In this document: positions 1 to 5,614 of the stretch, piece after piece
Layout: every line of letters begins with the position of its first letter
Numbering within the stretch: the first letter of the stretch is position 1
Assembly: GCA_036509215.1 (NCBI GenBank)
Contig: DATCGA010000533.1
Span: forward strand, 1-9,340
Source: Trebonia sp036509215
GTDB lineage: Bacteria > Actinomycetota > Actinomycetes > Streptosporangiales > Streptosporangiaceae
Reading direction: 5' to 3'
Length of the DNA: 9,340 bases
Translations under genes and position numbers: made by a program
Notes under the pieces: generated by a model
What the model was told of the DNA's origin: nothing
The model's input: only the letters and a program-made list of their open reading frames with translations
Database searches by the model: none

Positions 1-124
1 GCTCGACTGCATGGGCCTCGCCGTATCGCACTGGGTCGCCGTCGACGGCGAGGCCGACCTGGTTGAACTGCTCAGGGAGGGATTCGCCGCCCTCAGCGGA
101 GACGACGCCCGCACCGGCGGCTGA
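1..124 (+). CDS. 3' end of a gene, possibly a TetR-family regulator (partial)
   Basis: The frame beginning at base 2 is open from the window edge and ends with TGA at 122-124, giving the last 40 residues of a protein. The tail reads roughly LVELLREGFAALSGDDA followed by ARTGG. An amphipathic last helix of the form 'hhxhLxxGFxAL' followed by a short polar tail resembles the C-terminus of many TetR/AcrR regulators, but the DNA-binding domain lies outside the window, so the family is only a suggestion. The stop lies 5 bp from the stop of the convergent amidohydrolase gene. If it is a TetR regulator, the palindrome at 1473-1488 would be a natural candidate operator. That link is inference. Confidence 0.5.
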   Translation, partial: LDCMGLAVSHWVAVDGEADLVELLREGFAALSGDDARTGG

Positions 125-129
125 GCGCC

Positions 130-1431
130 CTAGAGCGGAGCGGGAACCTTCGGCGAGGCCGGGGGCGTGACCGGCGCCAGCTTCTTCGAGTCGTCGAAGC
201 CGACGATCTTGGCCAGGTTGCCGCCGAGTATTTTCGCCCGGTCCGGGTCGGGAACGCCCGCGAACTGCTCCTCGATGACCGCCTGGCTGCCGAGGAAGGT
301 GCCCTCCGCGTGCGGGTAGTCGCTGCCCCAGTAGATCGTGTCGGCCCCGGTGATGTGCCGGGACATCACCGCGATCTGGTCGTCGGCGAACTGCACCCGG
401 ATGTTGCGCTTGACGTACTCGCTCGGCTTGAGCGGCAGCGGCCAGCGGTCGTTGATCTTGAACATCCGGCCCATCAGCTTCTGGTCATGCGGGTCGACCC
501 CGTCGTCCCAGAAGCCGAGCCACCAGTGCGGGTCCTGCCCGGTCCCGGTGCGCCAGGCCTTGTCCATCGAGCCCATGTAGTTCGCGAGCCAGCCCGCGTT
601 GAACTCGATCACGTTGAACATCAGGTTAGGGTGCCGGTCGCACGCGCCCGAGCTGACCAGGTCGGCGATGATCCGCATGGGGCTGGCGGAGGCGGTGCTG
701 CCCCCGCCCATGGTGCGCCCGGCCAGCAGGGCGCCGGTCAGCTCCTGCTTGCCCATCGTCATCGCGGTGAGGATGCCCTTGACCTGGCTGCCGGTGGCCG
801 AGGTGCCGGCCTTGGAGTCGACGCCACCCGAGGCCACGTGGAAGAAGATGGGCAGGCCGTTCGCCTCTGCGGCCGCCCACAGCGGCTCGTACTCAGGCGC
901 CCAGTACGGCAGCGGCTGCGGGATCTCGGGCAGGATGAGCGCACTCAGCCCGAGCCGGACGGCGCGCTCGATCTCCTTGACCCCGTCGGCCACGTTGGTC
1001 GTCGGGATGGCGGCGGCGGGCCGCAGCCGGCTCGAGTACGGCAGGTACGTTTCCGCCAGCCAGTCGTTGTAGACCCGGGCGTGCGCGATCGACCGCTCGT
1101 GGTCGTCGGTGTAGAGCGCGAAGAACGACAGGTTGGGGAACAGCATCGACGCGTCGACGCCGTCCCGGTCTAGGTCGCGGAGGATGCTGGACGGCAGCCC
1201 GTCCGGCGTCGGGCCGGGGAACTGGCGGTAGCGGGATACGGTCCAGCCCTCGTACCCGGTCGTGTGCACGGTGCGGAACTCCGTGTGGCCGCCGGGCACC
1301 AGCGGCTCGTCGAGGATCGTGTCCTCTTCCCATAGCGCCTGATCGCGCATGTTCTTGGGCAGGCGGGTCTTGTAGAGGTCGACTGGCTCGACGACGTGAC
1401 TGTCACCGGAAACGATGAATTCCTTGGCCAT
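130..1431 (-). CDS. Amidohydrolase-2 family metal-dependent hydrolase/decarboxylase
   Basis: The 433-residue protein fits the amidohydrolase-2 (PF04909) TIM-barrel family, which hydrolyses or decarboxylates small cyclic and aromatic acids in the cytoplasm with a divalent metal. Visible hallmarks are the N-terminal D-x-H metal motif (Asp10, His12, in SGDSHVVEP), His198 at the end of a central strand (IFFHVASGG), Glu277 in FNVIEFNAGW, and the C-terminal GSDYPH motif with Asp371 and His374. All expected metal and catalytic positions seem present. The last residues form a proline-rich tail. The ATG at 1429-1431 is preceded by GGAG at 1440-1443 with an 8-nt spacer. It lies downstream of the P450 on the same strand, but the 122-bp gap with a palindrome suggests its own control. 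The substrate cannot be read from sequence; annotation as a decarboxylase rather than a hydrolase is equally possible. Confidence 0.9.
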   Translation of the reverse strand: MAKEFIVSGDSHVVEPVDLYKTRLPKNMRDQALWEEDTILDEPLVPGGHTEFRTVHTTGYEGWTVSRYRQFPGPTPDGLPSSILRDLDRDGVDASMLFPNLSFFALYTDDHERSIAHARVYNDWLAETYLPYSSRLRPAAAIPTTNVADGVKEIERAVRLGLSALILPEIPQPLPYWAPEYEPLWAAAEANGLPIFFHVASGGVDSKAGTSATGSQVKGILTAMTMGKQELTGALLAGRTMGGGSTASASPMRIIADLVSSGACDRHPNLMFNVIEFNAGWLANYMGSMDKAWRTGTGQDPHWWLGFWDDGVDPHDQKLMGRMFKINDRWPLPLKPSEYVKRNIRVQFADDQIAVMSRHITGADTIYWGSDYPHAEGTFLGSQAVIEEQFAGVPDPDRAKILGGNLAKIVGFDDSKKLAPVTPPASPKVPAPL

Positions 1432-1472
1432 GGCGGGGTCTCCAGACGTTCGGCGTCCGCTTTAATGAGAGT

Positions 1473-1488
1473 TGACACTCCAGTGTCA
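1473..1488. promoter_or_regulatory. Perfect 16-bp palindrome, probable TetR-type operator
   Basis: The arms TGACACT (1473-1479) and AGTGTCA (1482-1488) are exact reverse complements around a 2-bp CC centre. Outer arms GAGAGT (1467-1472) and ACTCTC (1495-1500) also match, although they are spaced unequally. On the minus strand the palindrome falls between a -35-like ATGACA and a weak -10-like CATTAA separated by 16 bp, so a bound repressor would block transcription of the amidohydrolase gene. Size and symmetry are typical of TetR-family operators. The cognate regulator is not identified. Confidence 0.6.
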
Positions 1489-1553
1489 TAACTGACTCTC
1501 TAGGTTCGGACGGTATGACGGCATCCGATGGCACGTCAATGGTCTCGTTCCGC

Positions 1554-2837
1554 TCAGTCGAACTCCAGGTTGAGCTGGCGCAGCCCGTGGATCATGTACG
1601 TCGGCAGGTACTCGTAGCGCCGGGCGTCGGCCGGGCCGTGCGCGGACTCGGACACCCTGATCTCGTGCGTCCGGTCGAACAGACGCTCGATGACGACGCG
1701 GCCCTCGGCCCGCGCCAGCGGCGCTCCCGGGCAGGTGTGGATGCCGGCCCCGAACGATATGTGCTGGCGGACGTTGGGCCGGTCGATGCGCAGCTCATGC
1801 GGGCACTCGAACTGGCGCGGGTCACGGCCGGTCGCCCCGTGCAGCAGCATAACGTTGCTGCCGGCCGGGATCTCCACCCCGCCCACCGTCGTGGTCTTCA
1901 ACGCCAGGCGGAAGGCGCCCTTGATCGGGCTCTCCAGCCGCAGCGTCTCCTCGATGAACCGAGGTATCAGCTCGCGGTGCTCCCGCAGCCGCTGTTGCAG
2001 CCCGGGCTCGTCGCAGATCAGCCGCAGGGCCGTGCTCAGCAGCCGGACCGTCGTCTCTTTCCCGGCCGAGAACAGGTTCGCGGCGATCCGGGCGACGTCG
2101 ACCGGCTCCGGCGTGGAGCCGTCGGGGAACTTCGCCCGCGCCATGCCGGTCAGCACGTCACCCTGCGGCTCGTTCCTCAGCTCCTCGATGCGGTCGCTGA
2201 AGTAACCGTAGAGGAAGTCAAGCGGGTGATGGGGCACCCCCGAGTCCTCGCCCGTTTCATCCACCAGCCGCCGCCCGATGTCGGCCCGGCGCAGCAGCTG
2301 CGGGTGGTCGGACTCCGGGACTCCGAGCAGGTCGGCGATGACGAGGAGGGTGTAAGGCTGCGCGAATTCGTCGATGAACTCGCACTGCCCGGCGGGCAGC
2401 ACCTGGTCGAGCTGGCGGTCGGCTAGCCCCCACATGAACTCCTCGTTCTCCTTGAGCCGCTTCGGCGTGATCAGCCCCATCAGCAGCGCGCGGTGCGCCG
2501 TGTGCTTGGGCGGGTCGAAGGCGATGATTTGGTCGCCCATCGGCAGTTCGTCGCGGTGCGCCGCCACCAGATCGGTCACGTCGTCACCGGTGAGCTCGAC
2601 GGGGAACGCGAAGTTCGGCCCGGCCACGATGTTGCAGTTGGAGAAGCTCGCCGTGTCCCGCATCACGGCGAGCACCTCCTCGTGCCCGGCCACCATCACC
2701 ACCCCGTGATACGGCTCCCGCCATACCCGCCGGCCCCGCAGGAGGAAGTCAAAGTACGGATAGGTGTCGGTCGCGATGGACTCGTCGCTGAAGTAATCGC
2801 CGCCCGCGCCGTCCGGTCGGCCGCTGTCGACTGTCAC
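1554..2837 (-). CDS. Cytochrome P450 (bacterial class I type)
   Basis: A soluble haem monooxygenase of 427 residues, the usual bacterial P450 length, that would hydroxylate a small organic substrate using a separate ferredoxin and reductase, neither of which is in the window. Motifs in order are the I-helix SAGKETT (residues 257-263, oxygen-activating Thr262), the K-helix ExxR (Glu297 to Arg300 in EETLR), and the haem loop FGAGIHTCPGAPLA with the axial Cys369. The chosen start is GTG at 2835-2837 because GGAGG lies 9 nt upstream (2847-2851). The frame stays open upstream to 2990, but that extension covers the AT-rich divergent promoter region and lacks P450 character. The gene is transcribed divergently from the SDR gene and lies upstream of the amidohydrolase on the same strand. 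Subfamily and substrate are unknown; CYP family assignment would need database comparison. Confidence 0.95.
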   Translation of the reverse strand: MTVDSGRPDGAGGDYFSDESIATDTYPYFDFLLRGRRVWREPYHGVVMVAGHEEVLAVMRDTASFSNCNIVAGPNFAFPVELTGDDVTDLVAAHRDELPMGDQIIAFDPPKHTAHRALLMGLITPKRLKENEEFMWGLADRQLDQVLPAGQCEFIDEFAQPYTLLVIADLLGVPESDHPQLLRRADIGRRLVDETGEDSGVPHHPLDFLYGYFSDRIEELRNEPQGDVLTGMARAKFPDGSTPEPVDVARIAANLFSAGKETTVRLLSTALRLICDEPGLQQRLREHRELIPRFIEETLRLESPIKGAFRLALKTTTVGGVEIPAGSNVMLLHGATGRDPRQFECPHELRIDRPNVRQHISFGAGIHTCPGAPLARAEGRVVIERLFDRTHEIRVSESAHGPADARRYEYLPTYMIHGLRQLNLEFD

Positions 2838-3016
2838 TGTGGTTGTCCTCCACAACGTCCATCGTTGCTTGCTGCAAGCCTTTACAGACAGGCAAAGAAC
2901 TCGTACCTTCAGACTAAAGAATGTAATTAGTAAACTACTACCAACGTGATACCACGGCCGTTGCCCCGCCATCAAGGCCTGAAGCGGCACGGACCGGCGC
3001 GACGAAGGAGGAGCAA
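2838..3016. promoter_or_regulatory. Divergent P450/SDR intergenic control region
   Basis: This 179-bp gap separates the divergent P450 and SDR genes. Its middle part (about 2880-2945) is the most AT-rich stretch of the left half of the window, as expected for back-to-back promoters. On the plus strand TTCAGA (2908-2913) and TAAACT (2931-2936), separated by 17 bp, each match four of six bases of the sigma-70 type consensus and could drive the SDR. Two small inverted repeats are present: GCTTG/CAAGC at 2867-2879, and TAGTA/TACTA at 2928-2940 overlapping the -10-like element. I could not pick a convincing minus-strand promoter for the P450. Confidence 0.5.
2842..2856 (-). promoter_or_regulatory. 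P450 ribosome binding site inside a short inverted repeat
   Basis: On the minus strand GTTGT, GGAGG and ACAAC follow one another, so the strong Shine-Dalgarno GGAGG (2847-2851) sits as the loop of a possible 5-bp stem. The site fixes the GTG start at 2837 with a 9-nt spacer. The stem is short and A/U-containing, so a regulatory role is only a possibility. Confidence 0.5.
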
Positions 3017-3769
3017 TTGGGCAGGGTGGCAGTTGTGACGGGCGGTGCGTCGGGTATCGGCCTGGCGATCGTCCGCCGTCTCGCGGTCGGCGGCGCCAGC
3101 GTGGCGCTGCTCGACCTCGACGCGGGCGCGGCAGACCGGGCCGCCGCCGAACTGCGCGGCGAGGGAATGCGCGTCGTCGGCGTCGGCGCCGACGTCAGCG
3201 ACCGGGCCGCGGTGGAGAAGGCGCTCGAGGCCGCCCGCAGTGAGCTTGGGCCGATCGAGATCATGGTGACCAGCGCCGGGCTGTCGCTGAATGCGCCGTT
3301 CCTCGAGATCACGATGGAGGACTGGGACCGCGTGCTGGCGGTCAACCTAACCGGGGCGTTCCACTGCCTGCAGCTGGCGGTACCGGACATGATCGTCGGC
3401 GGGTGGGGGCGGATCGTCACCATCTCGTCCTCGAGCGCGCAGTCGGGATCGCGGACTCAGGCGCACTACTCGGCCGCCAAGGGCGGCGTGGTGGTGCTGA
3501 CCAAGACGCTGGCGCTTGAGCTCGGCCAGTACGGGATCACCGTCAACACGATCCCGCCCCGGGCCGTCATCACCCCCATGTTCATGGCCGCCCCCTTCGC
3601 CCAGGGGCCAGAGGGCGAAGAGCACATCAGGCAGCTGGCCGCACGGAGCCCGGTCCGTCGGCTGGGCGTGCCCGAGGACATCGCCGCCGCCACCGCCTTC
3701 CTCTGCTCCGACGACGCCGGCTACGTGACCGGCCAGGTCATTGGCGTGAATGGCGGCAACTACACCTAA
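3017..3769 (+). CDS. Short-chain dehydrogenase/reductase (classical SDR)
   Basis: A classical 250-residue SDR that would interconvert an alcohol and a ketone with a nicotinamide cofactor in the cytoplasm. The Rossmann motif TGGASGIG occupies residues 8-15. Asp33 at the end of the second strand favours NAD(H) over NADP(H). Asp59 in ADVSD, Asn110, Ser138, Tyr151 and Lys155 (YSAAK) form the expected adenine-pocket and catalytic set. Two usual motifs are altered: the NNAG loop reads TSAG (residues 85-88), and the PG after the VN strand reads PPRAV. The start is TTG at 3017 with AGGAGG at 3006-3011, 5 nt upstream; no better ATG or GTG keeps the complete Rossmann motif. It is divergent from the P450, so a P450-made alcohol is a plausible substrate, but that is inference. 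Confidence 0.93.
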   Translation: MGRVAVVTGGASGIGLAIVRRLAVGGASVALLDLDAGAADRAAAELRGEGMRVVGVGADVSDRAAVEKALEAARSELGPIEIMVTSAGLSLNAPFLEITMEDWDRVLAVNLTGAFHCLQLAVPDMIVGGWGRIVTISSSSAQSGSRTQAHYSAAKGGVVVLTKTLALELGQYGITVNTIPPRAVITPMFMAAPFAQGPEGEEHIRQLAARSPVRRLGVPEDIAAATAFLCSDDAGYVTGQVIGVNGGNYT

Positions 3770-3845
3770 GCCGCCGCACGTTCCGCTGAACGGGACCGAC
3801 GGGTGACCGGTCAGCCGGCACCATGCTAGAAACAGCAGACAACCA

Positions 3846-3872
3846 GCCTGTAAACACAGTGTGTTCACAGGC
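3846..3872. promoter_or_regulatory. 27-bp near-perfect palindrome, probable repressor operator
   Basis: Arms of 13 bp (3846-3858 and 3860-3872) are reverse complements apart from one position, around a single G. The inner core AACACAGTGTGTT (3853-3865) is perfectly symmetric. No T-run follows, so it is more like a dimeric regulator site (TetR, GntR or similar) than a terminator. It lies about 200 bp upstream of the solute-binding-protein gene. Confidence 0.6.
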
Positions 3873-3949
3873 GCAATATCGCCACTCGGCAAAGGCTTAC
3901 ATTCTGTTTGCATCCGGCCGTGGCATAGCGAGTCCCCGACGCACACCCC

Positions 3950-3976
3950 GGCGGACCAGTCCGCCTCTATTTTTTT
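3950..3976 (+). terminator. Rho-independent terminator
   Basis: GGCGGAC (3950-3956) and GTCCGCC (3959-3965) form a G+C-rich stem, realistically 6 bp with a CCAG loop. It is followed by TCTA and seven consecutive T residues (3970-3976). A T-run like this is conspicuous in G+C-rich DNA. It could end the SDR transcript about 180 nt after its stop, or act as an attenuator in a leader for the binding-protein gene that starts 94 bp further on. Confidence 0.75.
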
Positions 3977-3982
3977 ACTGAC

Positions 3983-4025
3983 CGCCCGGTATACGTTCAC
4001 TTCGGTTGTGAACGCCCGGGTATCG
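3983..4025. promoter_or_regulatory. Inverted repeat flanked by near-direct repeats, upstream of binding-protein gene
   Basis: CGTTCAC (3994-4000) and GTGAACG (4008-4014) are a perfect 7-bp inverted repeat around TTCGGTT. It is flanked by the near-identical segments CGCCCGGTATACG (3983-3995) and CGCCCGGGTATCG (4013-4025). TATACG at 3990-3995 could be a -10 element, though the -35 is weak. The element may be a second operator or a leader-RNA hairpin, 56 bp before the start of the gene. Confidence 0.4.
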
Positions 4026-4069
4026 CAGGGTCAAAGCTCACAGGCAATGAAGTCGTGGAGGGCACCAGA

Positions 4070-5527
4070 GTGACAGCTAACAGCGACAGACCGGGCGGCG
4101 CGGACAGCCGCGTCAGACGCCCGTTCCCGGCGCGTGCGCGCCTTCTCGGAGTGGTCGCGGCGCTGGCCGCGGTCCTGCTGGCGGCAGGCTGCAGCGCTTC
4201 AAGCAGCAGCAGCACCCCATCGGCGGCGGCCACCTCGTCGTCGGCGGCCCCGGCGTCGGCGGCGGCCACGCAGTCGGCCTCGCCTGCCGGGTCGGCCGGC
4301 CCGGGCACCGACATCGGGCTCACCGCCACCACCATCAAGGTCGGCATCATCGCCGACGTCAACAACCCGCTCGTCCCCGGGTTGTTCCAGAATTCCGTGA
4401 ACGCGGTCAAGGCGTGGGCGGCCGGCCTCAACGCCAACGGCGGGCTGGCCGGACGCAAGGTCGTGGTGGACTTCTGCGACTCCCAGCTCAACCCCAACGC
4501 CACCACCAACTGCGTGATCAAGGCCTGCGCGAACGACTTCGCCCTGGTCGGAACCTCGGCCAACGCGCTCGAGGACCTCTCCGACCTCGACGGCTGCAAG
4601 AACGCGGCCGGCAAGGCGATCGGCATCGCCAACCTCGCCTCCTTCGCCTTCCCCCCGGAGTCCTGCGACCCGGAGACGTACCTGGTCTCGGGCCTCGGCT
4701 CGTACTGCGCGACCGCCAAGGACAGCCCGCAGACCTACACGGTGCCGGTCGGCGACACCCGCTACTTCCTCGCCCATAACTCGGGCCTGCACGGCATCTG
4801 GCTCTACGACAGCGACGACCCGACGTTCAAGGTCACCCAGACGCCCCTGTTCAAGGCGGAGAGCGGCCTCGGCATCAAGGAGGACGGCCAGGGCTTCTAC
4901 GCGGTCAGCGGGGCCGCGCCGCAGAGCGCGCTGACCCCGTACATTCAGCAGATCAAGGCGTCCGGCTCAACCTTCGTCTACGACGACGTGACCACGTCCG
5001 CGATGGCGCTGCTGCGCCGGGAGGCCCAGCTCCAGGGGGTCAGCTCGGTCAAGGTCTGGCTGTGCAACTCTGGCTGCTACGACCCGAAGTTCTACGCGCA
5101 GGGCGGCGCGACCGTCAACGGCACCTACGCGTCGCTCGTGGACCTGCCGTACCTGAGCGACTACACGGTCAACCCCGCCCTCAACAAGCTCGTGACCGCG
5201 CTCGGCGGGGTCAAGAACCTGGACAACAACGGCGTCAACTCCTTCGTCTCGGCGCTGCTATTCCAGGACGCGGTGGAGAAGGCAACGGCCAACGGCGGGA
5301 CGCTGGACCGCCAGACGCTGTTCAGCGCCCTCAACAACGACGAGACGACGTTCGACGCCGAGGGCATCATCGGCCCGGTCAACATCGGGGCCAGGGCTTC
5401 GTCCGACTGCTCGGTGCTCGTGCAGCTGCAGAACGGGGTGTGGACGCGGGTGGACCCGACCAAGCCCGGCACCTTCGACTGCAGTCCCGCCAACCTCGTC
5501 ACCCTCAAGATGAACACCGGCGCATAG
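4070..5527 (+). CDS. Lipoprotein solute-binding protein, LivJ-like type-1 periplasmic fold
   Basis: A membrane-anchored extracellular binding component of an ABC importer, 485 residues. The N-terminus has an Arg-rich region (residues 14-24), a hydrophobic segment and a lipobox LLAAGC with the lipidated Cys41. A Ser/Ala/Pro linker runs to about residue 80. The domain then begins with TIKVGIIADVNNP and continues through GLNANGGLAGRKV and the NDFALVGTSA strand, typical of the branched-chain amino-acid type (Peripla_BP_6) family. The mature part contains ten cysteines (136, 148, 153, 176, 199, 213, 332, 336, 447, 471), an even number that suggests disulfides. The GTG at 4070 has GGAGG at 4058-4062, 7 nt upstream, which favours it over the in-frame GTG at 4055. 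No permease or ATPase gene is nearby. The ligand is unknown; context suggests the compound degraded by the downstream enzymes. Confidence 0.9.
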   Translation: MTANSDRPGGADSRVRRPFPARARLLGVVAALAAVLLAAGCSASSSSSTPSAAATSSSAAPASAAATQSASPAGSAGPGTDIGLTATTIKVGIIADVNNPLVPGLFQNSVNAVKAWAAGLNANGGLAGRKVVVDFCDSQLNPNATTNCVIKACANDFALVGTSANALEDLSDLDGCKNAAGKAIGIANLASFAFPPESCDPETYLVSGLGSYCATAKDSPQTYTVPVGDTRYFLAHNSGLHGIWLYDSDDPTFKVTQTPLFKAESGLGIKEDGQGFYAVSGAAPQSALTPYIQQIKASGSTFVYDDVTTSAMALLRREAQLQGVSSVKVWLCNSGCYDPKFYAQGGATVNGTYASLVDLPYLSDYTVNPALNKLVTALGGVKNLDNNGVNSFVSALLFQDAVEKATANGGTLDRQTLFSALNNDETTFDAEGIIGPVNIGARASSDCSVLVQLQNGVWTRVDPTKPGTFDCSPANLVTLKMNTGA

Positions 5528-5530
5528 CAC

Positions 5531-5575
5531 GGCAGCGGCGCGCTCGGCGGTCACCGCCGAGCGCGCCCGGCTGCC
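5531..5575 (+). terminator. Strong G+C hairpin between binding-protein gene and catabolic operon
   Basis: A perfect 14-bp inverted repeat (5537-5550 with 5554-5567) encloses a TCA loop. An outer 6-bp pair GGCAGC (5531-5536) and GCTGCC (5570-5575) extends it past a 2-nt bulge. No T-tract follows, so it is either a U-less actinobacterial terminator or an RNA-stabilising or processing element that would let the upstream lipoprotein be expressed at a different level from the downstream enzymes. It begins 3 bp after the stop codon. Confidence 0.65.
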
Positions 5576-5614
5576 CGCGCCGCGTCCGTACCGCCCCCAG
5601 CCAAGGAGTTCGCA

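Larger units (their letters stand above)
3770..4069 (+). other. 300-bp non-coding region between SDR and binding-protein genes
   Basis: I see no convincing coding sequence here. The region holds, in order, a small hairpin just after the SDR stop (CGTTC/GAACG, 3779-3792), a 10-bp palindrome TGACCGGTCA (3804-3813), a 27-bp near-perfect palindrome (3846-3872), an intrinsic terminator (3950-3976), and an inverted repeat flanked by near-direct repeats (3983-4025). The hexamer GTTCAC or its complement occurs at 3863-3868, 3995-4000 and 4008-4013. The promoter of the binding-protein gene must lie here or at the SDR promoter, but no clean -35/-10 pair stands out. Confidence 0.6.

Noticed and set aside
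310..1173. Plus-strand open frame opposite the amidohydrolase
   Set aside because: Compositionally biased shadow of the minus-strand gene, no supported start and no family resemblance.
1515..2426. Plus-strand open frame of about 300 codons opposite the P450
   Set aside because: Arg/Gln/Leu-rich composition, no ribosome site and no motif; the minus-strand P450 has the haem, ExxR and I-helix motifs in order.
2838..2990. N-terminal extension of the P450 up to an ATG at 2990
   Set aside because: It would code through the AT-rich divergent promoter region, has no good ribosome site and is unlike P450 N-termini; the GTG at 2837 has GGAGG at proper spacing.
3779..3792. CGTTC/GAACG hairpin as the SDR terminator
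   Set aside because: Stem of only 5 bp with no T-tract; the hairpin with seven T residues at 3950-3976 is far more convincing.
3804..3813. 10-bp palindrome TGACCGGTCA after the SDR gene as an operator
   Set aside because: Short, G+C-rich and immediately downstream of a stop codon; expected by chance in this composition and without supporting context.
4055..4069. Alternative GTG start five codons upstream for the binding protein
   Set aside because: The ribosome site GGAGG (4058-4062) would lie inside the coding sequence; the GTG at 4070 is correctly spaced from it.
4190..4270. AGC-rich trinucleotide run as a possible repeat array
   Set aside because: It encodes the Ser/Ala linker after the lipobox cysteine, which is common in actinobacterial lipoproteins, so it is low-complexity coding sequence.
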